Below are positions 1 through 9,194 of a stretch of 64,000 nt of DNA, one piece after another. The notes below the pieces were generated by a model that worked only from the letters and a program-made list of their open reading frames with translations, made no database searches and was not told where the DNA came from. The stretch's first letter is position 1. Every line of letters begins with the position of its first letter. The stretch is from assembly GCF_008107695.1 (NCBI RefSeq), contig NZ_VIRG01000070.1, forward strand, positions 496,001-560,000, in the 5' to 3' direction. This stretch comes from Stappia sp. BW2 (lineage in GTDB: Bacteria > Pseudomonadota > Alphaproteobacteria > Rhizobiales > Stappiaceae). Position numbers and translations under genes: made by a program.

Positions 1-650
1 ACGATCACCAGCGAGGCGCCCATTGCGAGCCAGGACCGGGCAATGGTCTCGACGGCTTCGCCCGGAGCGATGAGCGCCAGATCTTCGTCGGACACTTTGA
101 CCACGTCCGTCAACGGAACGAGGCTCTCGGTGTTGCGGCGCCAGAGTGCCATGTCCGGCACAACGGTGGGGCGGATGTTCGGGTCGAAGGAGATCAGCGT
201 TTGAGCCCGCTCGCGCTCGATCAATGCCTTGAATGCGGCCGAAACCGGTTCCACGAGCGCTGTGTAGGATCCGATGTGCAGAAACAGCGGCGGCTCGTTG
301 AAGTCCGGCAGATCGTCGGTGGTCACCATGCGATCGGCGGCATTTTCGCCGTAAAATGTATAGGCAGGAGACCCATGTTCGTCCTTCTGGACGAGGCTCA
401 GCGTGGTCAGGTAGTCGGTCCGCAGGATATAGCGCTCCGATACGCCTTCACTGCGGAGTTTCTGGACCAGGCGTTCGCCAAGTGCATCCCTCGATATGCC
501 ACCAAAAAAGCCGGCGTCCTCTTCAAGACGCGCCAGCCCCATGGCCACGTTGAAGGGCGAGCCGCCGATACGGGCATCGAAAGAAACACTGTCGCCTGAA
601 CCGGCTTCGCCAAAGAGATCGAACAATGCTTCACCGCAAATCAAAAACAT
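1..650 (-). CDS. frcK: Fructokinase (PfkB family), 3' end outside window
   Basis: Partial minus-strand gene encoding the N-terminal 216 residues of a PfkB/ribokinase-family sugar kinase, which would phosphorylate the sugar imported by the neighbouring frc transporter. Translation from 650 begins MFLICGEALFDLFGEAG, the usual opening of bacterial fructokinases. It continues with a GGSPFNVAMGLARLE sugar-binding stretch and SFDPNIRP further on. The catalytic GAGD region lies beyond base 1. An in-frame ATG at 716 would add 22 residues, but 650 fits the family start. It is last in the frcR-B-C-A-K order known from Sinorhizobium. Here it is separated from frcA by about 1.4 kb of repeats, so co-transcription is uncertain. 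Substrate assignment is by context. Confidence 0.85.
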   Translation of the reverse strand, partial: MFLICGEALFDLFGEAGSGDSVSFDARIGGSPFNVAMGLARLEEDAGFFGGISRDALGERLVQKLRSEGVSERYILRTDYLTTLSLVQKDEHGSPAYTFYGENAADRMVTTDDLPDFNEPPLFLHIGSYTALVEPVSAAFKALIERERAQTLISFDPNIRPTVVPDMALWRRNTESLVPLTDVVKVSDEDLALIAPGEAVETIARSWLAMGASLVI

Positions 651-744
651 ATATGTTCCGGTCTTTCGTCGTTTGTCAGGAGCCGCCCCAACGGCGGGTT
701 CGTGATTGTCTCTCATTTCCCGGCAGCGGCTCGTCACACCACCA

Positions 745-1980
745 CCTCATCTAAAGGAGGGCTCGTGGCCCGTCTTGCAGGATGGACCAGGGCCCTGAAT
801 TTGCCGCCCATCCTTCGAGATGAACCTGTCGGTTCTCCTCAGGATGAGGTTGTGACTGGGTGGGTTTTAAACCAGATACCTTCTGATACCTTATTGTTTC
901 CAATGAGCCTCTGCCAATGGCGTTTATGGAATGTGTCTCAACAGCGGCTCATCAAACCACTCCCTCATCCTGAGGAGGGCCTATGGCCCGTCTCGAAGGA
1001 TGGGCCATGGGCTCCGAATTTGCCGCCCATCCTTCGAGACGAACCTGCCGGTTCTCCTCAGGATGAGGTTGTGGGTGCGAGGTGTCGGATGAAGGTGTTG
1101 TTGGCGCCTCTATTTGTTTCAATGAGCACCCACCATCAGTGCTTGTCGAATGTGTCTTCTGCGATCAGGCCGCGGCTCGTGAAACCGCTCCCTCATCCTG
1201 AGGAGGGCCCACGGCCCGTCTCGAAGGATGGGCCAAGAGCTCCGAATTTGCCGCCCATCCTTTGAAACGAACCTGCCGGTTCTCCTCAGGATGAGGTTGT
1301 GGGTGTGAGGCGCCGGATGAAGGTGTTGTTGGCGCCTCTATTTGTTTCAACGAGCACCTTACATCAGCGCTTGTCGAATGTGTCTTCTGCTATCAGGCCG
1401 CGGCTCGTGAAACCGCTCCCTCATCCTGAGGAGGGCCCACGGCCCGTCTCGAAGGATGGGCCAAGAGCTCCGAATTTGCCGCCCATCCTTCGAGACGAAC
1501 CTGCCGGTTCTCCTCAGGATGAGGGAGTGGGTGTGAGGCGCCGGATGAAGGTGTTGTTGGCGCCTCATTTTGTTTCAACGAGCACCCTACATCAGCGCTT
1601 GTCGAATGTGTCTTCTGCGATCAGGCCGCGGCTCATCAAACCGCTCCCTCATCCTGAGGAGGGCCCATGGCCCGTCTCGAAGGATGGGCCACAGGCTCCG
1701 AATTTGCCGCCCATCCTTCGAGACGAACCTGCCGGTTCTCCTCAGGATGAGGTTGTGGGTGTGAGGTGCCGGATGAAGGTGTTGTTGGCGCCTCTATTTG
1801 TTTCAACGAGCACCTTACATCAGCGCTTGTCGAATGTGTCTTCTGCGATCAGGCCGCGGCTCGTGAAACCGCTCCCTCATCCTGAGGAGGGCCCACGGCC
1901 CGTCTCGAAGGATGGGCCAAGAGCTCCGAATTTGCCGCCCATCCTTTGAAACGAACCTGCCGGTTCTCCTCAGGATGAGG
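745..1980. repeat. Tandem array of six hairpin-forming repeats, 228-bp period
   Basis: Six copies of a nested inverted repeat of about 106 bp begin at 745, 963, 1191, 1419, 1647 and 1875. The last five starts are spaced by exactly 228 bp. Each copy has an outer arm pair (CCTCATCCTGAGGAG against CTCCTCAGGATGAGG) and an inner arm pair (CGTCTCGAAGGATGGGC against GCCCATCCTTCGAGACG). The loop is near CTCCGAATTTGCC. Hairpins are joined by a conserved linker of about 122 bp containing GGATGAAGGTGTTGTTGGCG. Copy 1 is the most diverged; copies 3 and 6 share an altered inner right arm. Both strands are open for long stretches because 228 is a multiple of three, but no coding signal is evident. A diverged single unit lies near 18366-18550. 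Confidence 0.9.
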
Positions 1981-2031
1981 TTGGGGGTGTGAGGCACCTG
2001 GATGAAGGTGCCTCCGGTTTGCTTTCGGAGA

Positions 2032-2805
2032 CTAGGCCGCCATGCTGTCCGGCGGGTCCATGGCTCCGGTCATGATCGCCACCGCATCGGACATGGAAAA
2101 GTCCGACGGTTTGATCACACAGGCACGGCTGCCCAGCCGATGGATGTGGATGCGGTCGGCGACCTCGAATACATGGGGCATGTTGTGACTGATCAGCACG
2201 ATGGGCAACCCCCTTGACCTAACATCCTTGATCAGTTCCAGAACGCGCCGGCTTTCCTTCACCCCGAGGGCCGCGGTCGGTTCGTCCATGATCACGACCT
2301 TGGATCCGAAGGCGGCCGCCCGGGCCACCGCAACCCCCTGGCGCTGGCCGCCGGAAAGGGTCTCGACGGCCTGGTTGATGTTCTGAATGGTCAGAAGCCC
2401 CAGTTCGTTCAGCTTTTCGCGGGCGATCTCTTCCATCTTCTTGCGGTCCAGCTGGCGCAGAACGGTGCCTCGGAAGCCGGGTTTCTTCAGCTCGCGACCC
2501 ATGAACATGTTGTCGGTGATCGACAGGGCAGGGGACATGGCCAGGGTCTGGTAGACGGTCTCGATCCCCGCTTCGCGGGCGTCGATGGGCGAGGAGAAGT
2601 GAACGGGCTTGCCATCGAGCAGGATTTCTCCTCCGTCCGGTTGAACCGCGCCACTGAGCGCCTTGATCAGGGTGGACTTGCCGGCACCGTTGTCCCCGAT
2701 CACGGCGAGGATCTCGCCGGGATAGAGTTCGAAATCGGCCCGGTCCATGGCCACGACACGGCCGTAGCGCTTGACTAGTTTACGTGCTTGCAGGACAGGT
2801 TCCAT
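2032..2805 (-). CDS. frcA: Sugar ABC transporter ATP-binding protein (FrcA-type)
   Basis: Single-domain ATPase of 257 residues that energises the fructose-type CUT2 transporter. The Walker A loop GDNGAGKST, signature LSGGQRQGVAVARA and Walker B VVIMDEPTAALG are all intact. Unlike the tandem RbsA form, it has one nucleotide-binding domain, as in Sinorhizobium FrcA. The ATG at 2805 shares one base with the TGA of the permease gene (TGATG), so translational coupling is likely. The reading frame is open far upstream, but MEPVLQARKLVKRYG is the natural start. Its 3' end runs directly into the hairpin array. Confidence 0.92.
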   Translation of the reverse strand: MEPVLQARKLVKRYGRVVAMDRADFELYPGEILAVIGDNGAGKSTLIKALSGAVQPDGGEILLDGKPVHFSSPIDAREAGIETVYQTLAMSPALSITDNMFMGRELKKPGFRGTVLRQLDRKKMEEIAREKLNELGLLTIQNINQAVETLSGGQRQGVAVARAAAFGSKVVIMDEPTAALGVKESRRVLELIKDVRSRGLPIVLISHNMPHVFEVADRIHIHRLGSRACVIKPSDFSMSDAVAIMTGAMDPPDSMAA

Positions 2806-3887
2806 CACACAGATACCTTTCTGATCCATTGGTCGATCGCGACCGCACCGATGATGAGAATGCCGATCAGCAGATAGGTCCACTGGGCATCCGCGCCGAG
2901 CAGGCGCAGGCTGAGCGTGAAGACGCCGACGATGAGCGCACCGAACAGGGTGCCGAGAACAGAGCCGCGCCCCCCGAAGAGCGAGATGCCGCCAATCACC
3001 ACAGCCGTGATGGATTCGATGTTGGCCAGCTGACCGGTGGTCGGAGAGACCGACCCGATGCGGCCGATCATGGCCCAGCCGGCAAAGGCGCAGATGAGGC
3101 CGGTCAACATATAGACCGATATCAGCACCTTCTTGACCTGCACGCCCGAAAGCTGTGCCGCCTCCGGATCGTCGCCGACGGCATAGACATGCCGGCCCCA
3201 GGCCGTCTGTCGCAGCGCATAGGCCAGAACCATTACCAGGACCACCATGAAGATGACGCCATAGGTGAAAATGGCACCGCCGATATTGACCTTGTTGCCG
3301 AAGAACTGAAGCAGCGGAGCGACTTCGGATATTTCCTGGGAACGAATGGTTTCGTTTGCCGAATAGAGGAAGTTGGTGGCAAGCACGATCTGCCACATGC
3401 CGAGCGTCACAATGAAGGGCGGCAGCTTGACGACGGCGACAAGGAACCCGTTGATATAGCCGCACAACGTGCCGCAGATCAGGCCGCAGACGATGGAGAC
3501 CTCCACCGGCAGGCCGTAGCGAAAGGTGAATTGTCCCATGACGACGGAGGACAACACCATGATGGCGCCGACTGACAGGTCGATGCCTGCGGTCAGGATG
3601 ACGATGCTCTGCGCTGCCGCCACGATGCCGACGATCTGGACCTGCTGCAGGATCAGCGTCAGCGCGAAGGGGGAGAACAGTTTCGATCCGAGGAGAAGCC
3701 CGAAAACGACAAGCGAGATTACCAGAACGATCAGCGGAACCAGAGATGGGGTCTGGTGCAACGTGTGCTGGATTTTATGCCCGATCCCATGACGTTGGTC
3801 ATCGAATGAGGCGACAGCCTGCGGTGCGGAGGCTACTGCGGATTCGTAATCCGCCGGCCCCTTTGCCGTTTTGCTTTCTAAGGTCAT
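2805..3887 (-). CDS. frcC: Sugar ABC transporter permease (FrcC-type)
   Basis: Inner-membrane permease of 360 residues of the ribose/fructose (CUT2, AraH/RbsC-like) family. A polar N-terminal tail of about 50 residues precedes some ten hydrophobic segments. The family motif around ILTAGIDLSVGAIMVLSS lies near the third membrane segment, and GRHVYAVGDDPEAAQLSG forms the cytoplasmic coupling region contacting FrcA. Length and tail match rhizobial FrcC. It lies between the binding-protein gene (83-bp gap) and frcA (1-bp overlap), consistent with one operon. Confidence 0.92.
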   Translation of the reverse strand: MTLESKTAKGPADYESAVASAPQAVASFDDQRHGIGHKIQHTLHQTPSLVPLIVLVISLVVFGLLLGSKLFSPFALTLILQQVQIVGIVAAAQSIVILTAGIDLSVGAIMVLSSVVMGQFTFRYGLPVEVSIVCGLICGTLCGYINGFLVAVVKLPPFIVTLGMWQIVLATNFLYSANETIRSQEISEVAPLLQFFGNKVNIGGAIFTYGVIFMVVLVMVLAYALRQTAWGRHVYAVGDDPEAAQLSGVQVKKVLISVYMLTGLICAFAGWAMIGRIGSVSPTTGQLANIESITAVVIGGISLFGGRGSVLGTLFGALIVGVFTLSLRLLGADAQWTYLLIGILIIGAVAIDQWIRKVSV

Positions 3888-3969
3888 GCCCGTTTAACCT
3901 TCTGTACGCCGGTTTTGAAAAAAGGGGCAAGGTTGCCCATGCCCCTTTTCGGACTTGTCTGGAGATGCG

Positions 3970-4986
3970 TTAGCCCCAGCAGAGATCCATGCCCTTTGCG
4001 GTGTCGATGGAGTCGACCCCTTCAACCGGCTTGTCGGTCACGAGAGCGACGCCGGTGTCGAAGAAATCCTTGCCCTCGGTCGGCTTCGGCTTGGTGCCGT
4101 TGTCGGCCCAGGCCTTGATGGCCTCGATGCCGAGGGATGCCATCAGCAGCGGATACTGCTGCGAGGTTGCCCCAATGACGCCGTCCTTGACGTTCTGAAC
4201 GCCTGGGCAGCCACCGTCGACAGACACGATCAGCACGTCGTTTTCACGGCCGATGGACTTCAGCGCCTCGTAAGCGCCAGCCGCTGCCGGTTCGTTGATC
4301 GTGTAGACCACGTTGACCATCGGATCCTTGGCGAGCAGGTTTTCCATGGCCTTGCGGCCGCCTTCCTCGTTGCCAGCGGTCACGTCGTTGCCAACGATGC
4401 GCGGATCGGTTTCGTCGCCCCATTTGTTCGGATCGACCAGATCGATGCCGAAGCCCTGCAGGAAGCCCTGGTCACGCAGCACGCCGACAGTCGGCTGGCT
4501 GATGCCGAGGTCGAGCATGGCGATCTTGGCATCGGCTGCCTTGTCACCCAGGCTTGCCGCAGCCCACTCGCCGATCAGCTCGCCAGCCTTGAAGTTGTCG
4601 GTGGCGAAGGTTGCGTCAGCTGCGTCGATCGGGTCGAGCGGCGTATCGAGGGCAATCACCAGAAGGCCGGCGTCGCGGGCCTGCTTGACAGCCGGCACGA
4701 TGGAAGACGTGTCGGATGCGGTCAGCAGGATGCCCTTGGCGCCGTCGGCAATGCAGGTTTCGATGGCGGCCACCTGGGTTTCGTGATCGCCGTCGACCTT
4801 GCCGGCGAAGGACTTCAGTTCAATGCCGAGTTCCTCGGCCTTGGCTGTGGCACCTTCCTTCATTTTCACGAAGAACGGGTTGGTGTCCGTCTTGGTGATC
4901 AGGCAGGCCGAGACATCTGCGGCTGCTGCCGGAGCGGCAGCCATGGCAGCGAGAACGGAACCGGTCGCGAGTAGTTTGCGGATCAT
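3970..4986 (-). CDS. frcB: Sugar ABC transporter periplasmic binding protein (FrcB-type)
   Basis: Secreted sugar-binding protein of 338 residues (periplasmic-binding-protein type 1 fold, RbsB-like) that delivers fructose or related sugars to FrcC. A signal peptide ([19 protein letters not shown]) appears to be cleaved near residue 23. The mature part starts with [19 protein letters not shown], typical of FrcB-like proteins, and contains [11 protein letters not shown] and [16 protein letters not shown] strong ribosome site (GGGAGGA) precedes the ATG at 4986. The gene follows the ROK regulator by 24 bp. Confidence 0.92.
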   Translation of the reverse strand: MIRKLLATGSVLAAMAAAPAAAADVSACLITKTDTNPFFVKMKEGATAKAEELGIELKSFAGKVDGDHETQVAAIETCIADGAKGILLTASDTSSIVPAVKQARDAGLLVIALDTPLDPIDAADATFATDNFKAGELIGEWAAASLGDKAADAKIAMLDLGISQPTVGVLRDQGFLQGFGIDLVDPNKWGDETDPRIVGNDVTAGNEEGGRKAMENLLAKDPMVNVVYTINEPAAAGAYEALKSIGRENDVLIVSVDGGCPGVQNVKDGVIGATSQQYPLLMASLGIEAIKAWADNGTKPKPTEGKDFFDTGVALVTDKPVEGVDSIDTAKGMDLCWG

Positions 4987-5010
4987 TTGCGTTTTTCCTC
5001 CCTGGCCTAT

Positions 5011-6333
5011 TCAAGTTGAACGGTTGGGTGTGGCCAGATGTGACCCCAACCGTGCTGCCCGTGCCGGAAAGCTGGCTCGATCTTCCGAGCTGCCTGCCCC
5101 GGCGGGGCCGGTGTCTTTCCCGCCGGTCAGGATCGCTGCCCTGGGCGAGAAATTGAAGAATTGCGGCAGGCTGGCTGCGCCAATAGCGCCGGCGTCGTGG
5201 CCAAAGCTGCCGATTTCGATGTCGGGTGACAGTCGCTTTTCCGGCGCGGCCTTTTCGACGGCCTCGCTCAGCGCGGTACGGAAGTTTTCCGGGAAGGGAC
5301 CGCCGAGGTCACTGTCGATAACGATCAGTGGAACATCCAGAAGGGCGTAGGCCGAACGCAGGGCGAGGGCGACCGCTTCGGCACAGTCTTTCAGCCATTC
5401 GGTGTATTTCGGGTCGCCGGTTTCCACTGCGTGCTGAATTTCGGAGCGATTGAGTTTCGAGAAATCCGTTGGCGACATGTGCCGGGCGAGAGCCACCAGT
5501 GAGGCGCGCGTCAAGAGCAGATCCCAGGTGTTGCGTGCCTTCGGAGCGGTGGACAGCGTGCTGGGCGGAACAGGGATCATCGCGACGTCGCCGGCATTGC
5601 CGGAAACGCCCCGGACGACATCCCCTTTCAGGATCAGGCCGCCGCCGATGGCCGGTCCGAGGAACAGATAAACGAAATTGTCGTTTTGCCTGCCGAGCCC
5701 GTAAAAGAGCTCGGCCACTGCTGCCGCGGTGCCGTCGTTCTCGCTGAACACTGGCAGGTCGCTGACCTGTTCAAGCGCTTCGGCAAGATCGAAATCTTCC
5801 CACTTCACGAAGTCGGCCTCAGGCAGACCGAGTTCGTGCAGCCAGGCGCCCAGGTTGAAGGGCTGCGCCAGGCCGATGCCGGTGATGCGGGACTGGTCTT
5901 CCTTGCTCAGGTTCTGGCGCAGGATGTCCAGATCTTCCTTGAGGATTTCCAGGGCCTGCTCCGGAGCTGGCAGGATCATGTCGTGCAGCCGGCGTCCGAT
6001 CAGCTGGCCGGAAAAATCCATCAGCACCGTTTCCATGTTGGTACGGTCCAGACGCACTCCGAAGGAATAGGCGCCGCGCGGGGCGAGCCGGAGGATGGTC
6101 GCCGGTTGTCCGCGACTGCCATCGTGGCGCTTGCCCGCTTCCACGATCAGCCCTTCCTCGATGAGATTCTGGATGATGGCACCAATGGCCGCATTGGTCA
6201 GTTGCACCGCCCGGGCGAGTTCCGCCTTGGATGCTTCGCCGGCACGCCGAAGGATCTGAAGTACGATGCGCTCGTTATACCGGCGCAATTGCGCGGAATT
6301 CGAACCACGACCACTTTTGTGCGTCTCATCCAC
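5011..6333 (-). CDS. frcR: ROK-family transcriptional regulator of the fructose operon
   Basis: Regulator of 440 residues. An N-terminal winged helix-turn-helix (about residues 15-75, RRYNERIVLQILRRAGEASKAELARAVQLTNAA) is followed by a ROK/NagC-like sugar-sensing domain (IGLAQPFNLG; FLGPAIGGGLILKG). The start is GTG at 6333 preceded by GGAGGAG eight bases upstream; an ATG at 6329 is in another frame. The usual ROK zinc-binding cysteine cluster is not obvious. As first gene of the cassette it probably represses frcBCA, with sugar as inducer. It is divergent from adenine deaminase across a 365-bp region with two palindromes. Confidence 0.85.
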   Translation of the reverse strand: MDETHKSGRGSNSAQLRRYNERIVLQILRRAGEASKAELARAVQLTNAAIGAIIQNLIEEGLIVEAGKRHDGSRGQPATILRLAPRGAYSFGVRLDRTNMETVLMDFSGQLIGRRLHDMILPAPEQALEILKEDLDILRQNLSKEDQSRITGIGLAQPFNLGAWLHELGLPEADFVKWEDFDLAEALEQVSDLPVFSENDGTAAAVAELFYGLGRQNDNFVYLFLGPAIGGGLILKGDVVRGVSGNAGDVAMIPVPPSTLSTAPKARNTWDLLLTRASLVALARHMSPTDFSKLNRSEIQHAVETGDPKYTEWLKDCAEAVALALRSAYALLDVPLIVIDSDLGGPFPENFRTALSEAVEKAAPEKRLSPDIEIGSFGHDAGAIGAASLPQFFNFSPRAAILTGGKDTGPAGAGSSEDRASFPARAARLGSHLATPNRST

Positions 6334-6698
6334 CAGTCTTGCTCCTCCCCAGGAACTGCCTGCTCTTGATGGGCGGCATCGTAATAAATAAGTGTGGTGA
6401 AATTATTTGTTCAATTGACGTTGCTGTCAATCGCTATTTGGTTTTGCAGTGCACATTTTCCGTATTGTGGCGCGGTAAGTTACTGCGCAGTAACACGAAA
6501 AATTCTGGCCTGCCCCGGCGCCGAATTTGCGGAAAGTCCCGTTACGGCAGTTTTTGTTGCCATGTTGTGCGTGGGCGACGGATCGCCATTGGCTTTCCCT
6601 TCTTTCGTGCGGGGTCATCCTACCACAGCTTCGCGAAATCGTTGCCGGAGCTTTCAACATCCGTATTGTCGTGAAGGGACGAGAATCGGAGACAAAAC
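6334..6698. promoter_or_regulatory. Divergent frcR / ade intergenic region with two palindromes
   Basis: The region is markedly AT-rich compared with its flanks, especially 6380-6470. It holds ATTGAC-N6-GTCAAT (6414-6431) and a perfect 16-bp palindrome GTTACTGCGCAGTAAC (6479-6494). The first lies about 80 bp upstream of the frcR start, the second about 200 bp upstream of ade. Either could be an operator for the ROK protein or for another regulator; no experimental link is implied. No open frame here looks coding. Confidence 0.5.
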
Positions 6699-8420
6699 AT
6701 GCCGGCCACACATGACGAAGCCTTTCTGGAACGGGCAATTGCCGCTGGAGCGGGAGAGCGCCCCGCCGATCTGGTTATAAAAAATGTCAGCCTGTTCAGC
6801 GTTGTCGACGGATCTACGGTCGAAACGGATATTGCGATCGTCGGTGACAGGATTGTCGGCACACATGGGCAGTATGAAGCCGCGGAAACCATCGACGGCA
6901 GCGGACTGACCGCCGTTCCCGGCTTCATCGACACCCATCTTCATGTGGAATCGTCTCTGGTCACACCGTTCGAGTTTGACCGCTGCGTGCTGCCGCACGG
7001 TGTCACCACCGCCATTTGTGATCCGCATGAAATCGCGAATGTGCTCGGTGCCGAAGGGATCCGCTATTTTCTGGACAGTTCGCTGGAAACGGTGATGGAC
7101 CTCAGGGTCAACCTGTCGTCCTGCGTTCCGGCAACGGCTTTCGAAACCGCAGGAGCCTGTCTGGAGATCGAGGACCTGCTGCCGTTCCGCGATCATCCAA
7201 GTGTGATTGGCCTTGCGGAATTCATGAATTTTCCAGGTGTGCTTGCGCGCGATCCCAAGGTGCTGGCAAAGCTTGCCGCCTTTCAGGACGGCCATATCGA
7301 TGGCCATGCGCCTCTGCTTCAGGGCATCGGCCTCAATGGTTATCTGGCGGCAGGCATCCGAACCGACCATGAGGCGACCTCCGCCGAGGAGGCGCTGGAA
7401 AAGCTCGCCAAGGGCATGACGATCCTGATGCGCGAAGGGTCCGTCTCCAAGGATCTGGAAGCGCTGTCCCCGATCCTGACACCGGATGTTTCGGCCTTTG
7501 TCGCGCTGTGCACGGACGACCGCAATCCGCTCGATATCGCCGAAGAAGGGCATCTGGACAGCATGATCCGCCGCCTGATCGCGAAGGGCATCCGGCCTCT
7601 TGATGCCTACCGTGCGGCTAGCTGGTCGGCGGCCAATGCCTTCGGCCTGAAAGACAAGGGCGTGATCGCGCCGGGCAAGCGCGCAGACATCGCGCTGTTG
7701 AGCGACTTCGCCGATTGCCGCGTGGCGCAGGTGATCTGCGGCGGCGTTCAGGCGACGGACGAAGCCTTTGCAAAAAGAACCATCGTCCCGCCGGTTGGCC
7801 TCGACAGCGTGCATGTCGGCGAGGTCTCCGCGTCAAAGTTCGACGTTCCGGCACGCAACAGCGAAGCCGATGTCATCGGTGTGGTGCCAGGCAGGATCAT
7901 TACCGAACACCTGAAGCGCACCCTGCCTGTGACCGGCGGCAAGACGCTGGCCGATCTTGACCAGGATGTGCTGAAGGTCGCCGTCGTCGAGCGGCACAAG
8001 GGCACGGGCAATATCGGCCTCGGGTTCGTCAATGGTTTCGGCATGAAACAGGGCGCAATTGCCTCGTCCGTCGGCCATGACAGCCACAACATCTGCGTGG
8101 TTGGCGCGGACGAGGAAGCCATGGCGCACGCGGTCAACCGGGTGATCGCCATGAAGGGCGGATTTGCCGTTGCCGACAAGGGCGGGGTGAAGGCCGAACT
8201 CGCTCTGCCGCTGGCTGGACTGATGAGCATTGAACCATTCGAAACGGTGAAGGAGGAGCTGGAGCACCTGCGCGCCGCCGCCAAGGATCTCGGTTGTACG
8301 CTGGCCGAACCGTTCCTTCAGGTCGCCTTCCTGCCGTTGCCGGTCATTCCGCATCTGAAGATCACCGATTTTGGCGTCTTCGATGTCAACAAGTTTGAAC
8401 TGATCGATCAGGGGAGTTGA
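6699..8420 (+). CDS. ade: Adenine deaminase
   Basis: Amidohydrolase of 573 residues that converts adenine to hypoxanthine and ammonia in purine salvage or catabolism. The metal-binding motif [13 protein letters not shown] is near residue 72, followed by [24 protein letters not shown], and the C-terminal adenine deaminase domain with [13 protein letters not shown]. It ends with [23 protein letters not shown]. The ATG at 6699 is preceded by GGAGA. It is the only gene of its transcript before a convergent small gene. A diverged copy of its last 85 bases recurs at 9086-9170. Confidence 0.95.
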   Translation: MPATHDEAFLERAIAAGAGERPADLVIKNVSLFSVVDGSTVETDIAIVGDRIVGTHGQYEAAETIDGSGLTAVPGFIDTHLHVESSLVTPFEFDRCVLPHGVTTAICDPHEIANVLGAEGIRYFLDSSLETVMDLRVNLSSCVPATAFETAGACLEIEDLLPFRDHPSVIGLAEFMNFPGVLARDPKVLAKLAAFQDGHIDGHAPLLQGIGLNGYLAAGIRTDHEATSAEEALEKLAKGMTILMREGSVSKDLEALSPILTPDVSAFVALCTDDRNPLDIAEEGHLDSMIRRLIAKGIRPLDAYRAASWSAANAFGLKDKGVIAPGKRADIALLSDFADCRVAQVICGGVQATDEAFAKRTIVPPVGLDSVHVGEVSASKFDVPARNSEADVIGVVPGRIITEHLKRTLPVTGGKTLADLDQDVLKVAVVERHKGTGNIGLGFVNGFGMKQGAIASSVGHDSHNICVVGADEEAMAHAVNRVIAMKGGFAVADKGGVKAELALPLAGLMSIEPFETVKEELEHLRAAAKDLGCTLAEPFLQVAFLPLPVIPHLKITDFGVFDVNKFELIDQGS

Positions 8421-8429
8421 TGCGCGCCT

Positions 8430-8972
8430 TCAGTACTGGTGCAGTCGTGCACGAAAACGTGCCCATTTCCGCGCGGATCGCAACGCGAAGAACAAGATAA
8501 TACCGCCGGCAACAAGCGACCAGAGCAAGATCTCGCTGTCGAGAGAGAACCTGTCCAAACTGCGGGTGGGATAGGCAATCTTCGGATTGAGCGGCAAATA
8601 AGTGACGTTCAGAGCCCCGTCTGTCTCTCGGATGAGCTCCTGAGGCTTTATCCTGAAATTCAGAGTTTCAACCGGTGCGTCCGCAGGCTTGATTTCAACG
8701 ACGATTCTTTCATCTTGCCAGGCTGTGATGTTCTTTAATGTGTTCCGGCTATTGTAACGAAGATGCGTAGAACCATCGTCCCTGTCGTCGATAATGACGA
8801 CAACCTTGCCGGGGGTGGTTTCGCCAAAGCCTTTTAAAAGCCAGTACTTCAAGCCGCTGTCGTGGTGGAAATAAATTGTGATCGCGACAGCGCAGGCCGC
8901 AAAAAACAGGATGGCCAGGTTAAGCGCGTGGCTGTCTTCGACCGCTTCTTTCGGGTTATACAAAGGCAACAC
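8430..8972 (-). CDS. Small membrane-anchored protein of unknown function
   Basis: Not recognised. The 180-residue product has two predicted membrane helices, about residues 18-37 (LNLAILFFAACAVAITIYF) and 147-166 (EILLWSLVAGGIILFFALRS). They flank a soluble central domain of about 110 residues rich in beta-type sequence (GKVVVIIDDRDDGSTHLRY). A basic C-terminus (RSARKWARFRARLHQY) suggests that the two termini face the cytoplasm and the middle faces the periplasm. The gene is convergent with ade, nine bases after its stop, and lies between ade and the remnant of an ade 3' end, which suggests local insertion or rearrangement. Confidence 0.6.
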   Translation of the reverse strand: MLPLYNPKEAVEDSHALNLAILFFAACAVAITIYFHHDSGLKYWLLKGFGETTPGKVVVIIDDRDDGSTHLRYNSRNTLKNITAWQDERIVVEIKPADAPVETLNFRIKPQELIRETDGALNVTYLPLNPKIAYPTRSLDRFSLDSEILLWSLVAGGIILFFALRSARKWARFRARLHQY

Positions 8973-9085
8973 CTTTCATTCGAGCATTGCACCAGGATAT
9001 GCATCTAGAAGTAGCATGACGCAATTCCTCAAGCTAAAAATCAATGGGCCTGGCTCGCTCCAGCTTTCGGAATGCGCACGTCCCC

Positions 9086-9170
9086 TTCCTGCCACTGACG
9101 GTCAATACGCACCTGAAGATCACCGATTTCGGCGTCTTCGACGTCAACAAGTTCGAACTGGTGGATCAGG
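9086..9170 (+). pseudogene. Remnant of an adenine deaminase 3' end
   Basis: These 85 bases match the end of ade (8328-8412) with about 11 differences, several at third codon positions. The reading frame is kept: [23 protein letters not shown] compares with [23 protein letters not shown] in ade (both trimmed here). The ade stop codon is lost and the frame runs on without similarity. The silent bias suggests the fragment came from a homologous, once-functional ade that diverged under selection, not from a recent copy of the neighbouring gene. Sequence just upstream (9000-9085) shows no ade similarity. Confidence 0.8.
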
Positions 9171-9194
9171 AACGCAGAAACAGGTCTTTGGACG

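Noticed and set aside
745..1980. Possible CRISPR array
   Set aside because: Repeat units are 228 bp with inner palindromes and conserved linkers, not short repeats with unique spacers, and no cas gene is present.
702..1997. Long open frames on both strands with PHPEEGPRPVSKDGPRAP-like repeats
   Set aside because: They follow directly from the 228-bp DNA repeat, whose length is a multiple of three. They have no ribosome sites, and both strands are open equally.
2032..3465. A 477-residue protein covering frcA and part of frcC
   Set aside because: The upstream part is merely an open frame over frcC; the real ATPase starts at 2805.
2784..3575. Plus-strand frame of 263 residues opposite frcC
   Set aside because: Complement of a clear permease gene; composition is typical of antisense frames in high-GC DNA.
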